In this document: positions 14,171 through 16,520 of the stretch, one piece after another
Layout of the letters: every line of letters starts with the position of its first letter
Numbering within the stretch: the stretch's first letter is position 1
Assembly: GCA_035478255.1 (NCBI GenBank)
Contig: DATIJV010000093.1
Span: 1-16,520 of the forward strand
Direction of reading: 5' to 3'
Source of the DNA: DATIJJ01 sp035478255
GTDB lineage: Bacteria > Pseudomonadota > Gammaproteobacteria > DSM-16500
DNA: 16,520 nucleotides
Translations under genes and position numbers: made by a program
Notes under the pieces: model-generated
What the model was told of the DNA's origin: nothing
Seen by the model: the letters and a program-made list of their open reading frames with translations, nothing else
Databases searched by the model: none

Positions 14171-16216
14171 ATGATGAGAAGTCCTGCAGGAAGATCAAAA
14201 GATTCTTTTTTTAATAATAGACCTAAAAGCTATGGGTTATTAAAAAAATCTGAGTCGCCTTTTTTCATAGATAAAATATATAAGATAAAAATCAATGATC
14301 TTTGTGCATTAGAAGAAGGAAAGTTTCATCAGAATGAATATTATTATGACCCCATTCGTAAAGAAGAGCTAATAACTCAATTAAAAAATGGAGTTTCTTT
14401 ATCACATTTTTTAGATAATTTAAGAAAAGAAAGCGAAAAATTATTTTTAGATTATGAAAAATTACAAGAAAAAATTTTATCCCCCCATATAAAAAATATG
14501 GATCCCCTTATCAGTAAGCCCGAAATAATACGGTTTCTTAATATTAGCCAAACCCTATTAACCGAGATCGAATTTATTTTTTATATCGCTTGTAACTGCA
14601 ATAATGGACTTAATGAATCTCAAGAAAAAATTGCGAAAGCAAATTCAGAACTACGGAAGAATGTCAATATTAATGTAAAAACTATAATAATAGGAATCCT
14701 GACGGTAATACAAAATAATTCTTTATTTTCAGACTCGACTCATCAGCAACAAGATGTATGGAGAAAGCTATTTTTTATTTCTGAAAGCTTGTCACGTTCA
14801 AAAACATTTTTGAGTTTAGAAAGTGAAGAAAATGAAAAAGATTTTTGGCAAAAAACGGTTTATTATATGAGTCTTTTATACAAAAGTTGTTATAGTAGTG
14901 GAGAACCAATTCCCTTAAATATTTTTCAACAAATCATGGGGGAATATTTGCAAAGTTTCCATGATCTCCATAGTAGTGTTAATAATGAAGAAAAATATAT
15001 GTTTCAAAAGAATTATGAATTACAAGAGATGCATGGTGATTTTAGTCTGTGTTATCTGCACGCTAAACAATTTGAATTATGTGTTCATCAAGCAGAAAGA
15101 GTTGCTGAACATTTGCAATTGACACTGAATAGTTTATTAAATTATCCTGAGATCCCTCAGGACTTTTCATTTGACTGTGAATATAAAATTATCGATTCAA
15201 CTCTGCTTGAAGCGGGCTTTGATCAAATAAAAGAATTAGAATGTAGAGTTGAAAAGGCTAAAAAAGCCATACTTGAATTTGAAAATTTACTGGACCTTTT
15301 TCCCCAAGTGTCTTCACCTGATCTTATCTCTAAATTAGAAACGCTCAATTCAATTTTATTAAATCAAAAGCAAGATATTTTAGAAAAAGAAAAAATAGTT
15401 TCTCAAAAAAAAGAGGAATTTCTTAAAGGATCGGAAAGTAAAGTCATGATAGAAGAAGCTGTTGCTAAATTAGAGAAAATGGCTCTTGCATCTAAAAAAC
15501 AAAATACTTTTGTAGAAAAAGGAAAAAAATCGTTTTCCGTAATTTTCAAAAATATACATAGAGAGAAAAAACCAACAAAACAAGAAAAAATTGTTATTGC
15601 TGCAGAAGAATTCATCCCGCCTATCTCTCCCATTTCTGCTATAGCCCAGTCCATGACACCGCCAATGGTTGAACAAAAAAATTCGACTGATCGTATTCCA
15701 GAGGAAGAACAGCAAAAATCAAAAGAAGCAAAAAGAGAAAGATTTTTGCAAGAAATGCGAAGAAATACATTAAAAAACTCAGTTGATTTGCCTGATGACG
15801 CCCAAGAAAATGCAGAAAATGAAGAGGAAGAAGAAATATTATGGGATTTTCCAGTTTGGAATAAAAAAATTAAACCTGTCTTAAATATTCAAGCCTGTGA
15901 AGCAGCAAAATTAACCAAAGAAGAAATAAAAAAGCTAGCGAGCATGATTGCTAAATCTTATACAATAAGCAGAACCCCGCACGTTAGGCTCGCTACAACG
16001 AATGAAATAAGAAAGATGAATTTAGATCCAGAAAACAATAATGACCACTTTATTAAATTAAGACCATTAGGAAAATTTGGTGATTTACGTGCTTACGGTA
16101 AAATATCTAGTCAACCTAATTCAGATGGTTATTACGAAGTAGCCTTTGATATAATTAATCCGAATGCTCATAAACAATTGGATAGAAGCGTTCAGGCTCA
16201 GCGATTTACTGTGTAA
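14171..16216 (+). CDS. 681-aa helical/coiled-coil protein with acidic linker; function unknown
   Basis: I do not recognise this protein. Residues 1-30 are basic and Ser-rich. Residues about 60-340 are predicted helical, with several Cys (141, 143, 240, 294, 304) but no obvious metal motif. Residues about 350-440 look like a coiled coil. Residues 465-560 are low-complexity: a Pro patch (FIPPISPISAIAQSMTPP), then Lys/Arg/Glu-rich sequence and a run ENEEEEEILWDFPVW (549-563). Residues about 565-681 may be a small alpha/beta domain. No signal peptide or membrane helix is visible. GAGG at 14159-14162 is a good ribosome-binding site 8 bases before the ATG, and a second ATG follows immediately. The gene is transcribed alone, between two copies of the structured repeat. 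Its style (long coiled coil, acidic linker) resembles that of secreted effectors of intracellular bacteria, but this is only an impression. Confidence 0.8.
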   Translation: MMRSPAGRSKDSFFNNRPKSYGLLKKSESPFFIDKIYKIKINDLCALEEGKFHQNEYYYDPIRKEELITQLKNGVSLSHFLDNLRKESEKLFLDYEKLQEKILSPHIKNMDPLISKPEIIRFLNISQTLLTEIEFIFYIACNCNNGLNESQEKIAKANSELRKNVNINVKTIIIGILTVIQNNSLFSDSTHQQQDVWRKLFFISESLSRSKTFLSLESEENEKDFWQKTVYYMSLLYKSCYSSGEPIPLNIFQQIMGEYLQSFHDLHSSVNNEEKYMFQKNYELQEMHGDFSLCYLHAKQFELCVHQAERVAEHLQLTLNSLLNYPEIPQDFSFDCEYKIIDSTLLEAGFDQIKELECRVEKAKKAILEFENLLDLFPQVSSPDLISKLETLNSILLNQKQDILEKEKIVSQKKEEFLKGSESKVMIEEAVAKLEKMALASKKQNTFVEKGKKSFSVIFKNIHREKKPTKQEKIVIAAEEFIPPISPISAIAQSMTPPMVEQKNSTDRIPEEEQQKSKEAKRERFLQEMRRNTLKNSVDLPDDAQENAENEEEEEILWDFPVWNKKIKPVLNIQACEAAKLTKEEIKKLASMIAKSYTISRTPHVRLATTNEIRKMNLDPENNNDHFIKLRPLGKFGDLRAYGKISSQPNSDGYYEVAFDIINPNAHKQLDRSVQAQRFTV

Positions 16217-16229
16217 CATACAGCCTAAA

Positions 16230-16286
16230 TAACGTCAGTATTGTCTAAGCAAAAACACTTCGTTTGCTTAGACAATACTGACGTTA
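16230..16286. terminator. Perfect 24-bp stem-loop after the 681-aa gene
   Basis: Positions 16230-16253 (starting TAACGTCAGTATTG) are perfectly complementary to 16263-16286, with the loop AACACTTCG. It begins 13 bases after the stop codon. There is no T-run after the stem, so it is not a standard intrinsic terminator. It could act as a processing or stability structure, a bidirectional barrier, or a small palindromic element in its own right. Confidence 0.6.
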
Positions 16287-16408
16287 ATTAAGCGCATCTG
16301 TATCGAAGAGCCCCCTTCCTGCTTTTTGTGGAGTTCGGTTTAATATATGATATAGAATATACAGCATTTTTGACTGTCGCACTTTACATTAAAATTTGCC
16401 CCCCATGG
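16287..16408. other. Non-coding spacer between the stem-loop and the second repeat copy
   Basis: I see no coding frame and no confident promoter here. An AT-rich TATGATATAGAAT stretch (16346-16358) could hold a -10, but no properly spaced -35 is evident. The spacer ends in GCCCCCCATGG, directly before the repeat. Confidence 0.4.
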
Positions 16409-16520
16409 GTTGTCATCCCGGAATTTAGTAGCGCTTAATGAGCGCCTTTTGCGAATTTAGCGCTACTTAATGTCCGGGATCTACCCTTATCATTTGGGTG
16501 GATCCCGGACATTAACTCAC
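16409..16520. repeat. MITE-like structured repeat, copy 2, cut by the window end
   Basis: All 112 bases are identical to 13906-14017 of copy 1, in the same orientation. They include the terminal GTTGTCATCCCGG, all of arms A and B and the start of arm C. The left flank (GCCCCCCATGG) differs from copy 1 (GCCCCATTA), so the shared element begins at GTTGTC or one base before. The remainder lies beyond the window. Confidence 0.9.

Noticed and set aside
15815..15859. LC3-interacting (LIR) motif in the acidic ENEEEEEILWDFPVW segment
   Set aside because: The acidic context is right, but no aromatic residue is followed by L/I/V at the required +3 position.

Overview
The window is AT-rich and holds six protein-coding genes. 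Four or five of them are very large or low-complexity proteins that I cannot assign to a characterised family, and one is an ordinary metabolic enzyme. There are no rRNA or tRNA genes, no CRISPR array and no transposase. The mix is a giant beta-helical haemagglutinin-repeat-type protein, helical coiled-coil proteins, eukaryotic-looking short motifs and a structured miniature repeat. This suggests the accessory genome of a host-associated, probably intracellular gammaproteobacterium (Legionellales/Coxiellaceae-like). That assignment is inferred from overall style; nothing here is a taxonomic marker.

Layout. Positions 1-282 are non-coding leader. Positions 283-10816 form a same-strand block. 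It starts with a 1178-aa helical/coiled-coil protein carrying an N-terminal proline tract and a distal FPPPP motif. Two bases later comes a 2076-aa beta-helical protein related to FHA/CdiA-type adhesins. A third frame (9956-10816) overlaps its 3' end by 97 bp. This frame looks like the true C-terminus of the giant protein, displaced by a frameshift. Convergent to this block, on the minus strand (10871-12658), is a 595-aa protein with a Ser-Pro hexanucleotide repeat and a Ras-like tail: polybasic, then Cys, then CSCL at the C-terminus. Divergent from that gene is a PLP-dependent threonine/serine dehydratase (12859-13803). Next is a roughly 165-203-bp multi-hairpin MITE-like repeat (13887-14089). 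It is followed directly by a good promoter and a 681-aa coiled-coil protein (14171-16216). That gene ends in a perfect 24-bp stem-loop, and a second copy of the same repeat begins at 16409, identical over all 112 visible bases.

How they may fit together. The 283-10816 block is probably one operon making two giant proteins. Neither has a signal peptide that I can see, and the beta-helical one lacks a recognisable two-partner-secretion domain. No TpsB partner or CDI immunity gene lies in the window. Short host-like motifs (FPPPP followed by acidic residues, a PPPPPPR tract, a possible CaaX box) occur in two separate transcription units. The most interesting reading is a cluster of secreted host-targeting proteins: candidate effectors acting on actin/EVH1 or SH3 partners and on host membranes through prenylation. 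This is a hypothesis from motifs, not demonstrated. The dehydratase looks like ordinary metabolism and may be only an incidental neighbour.
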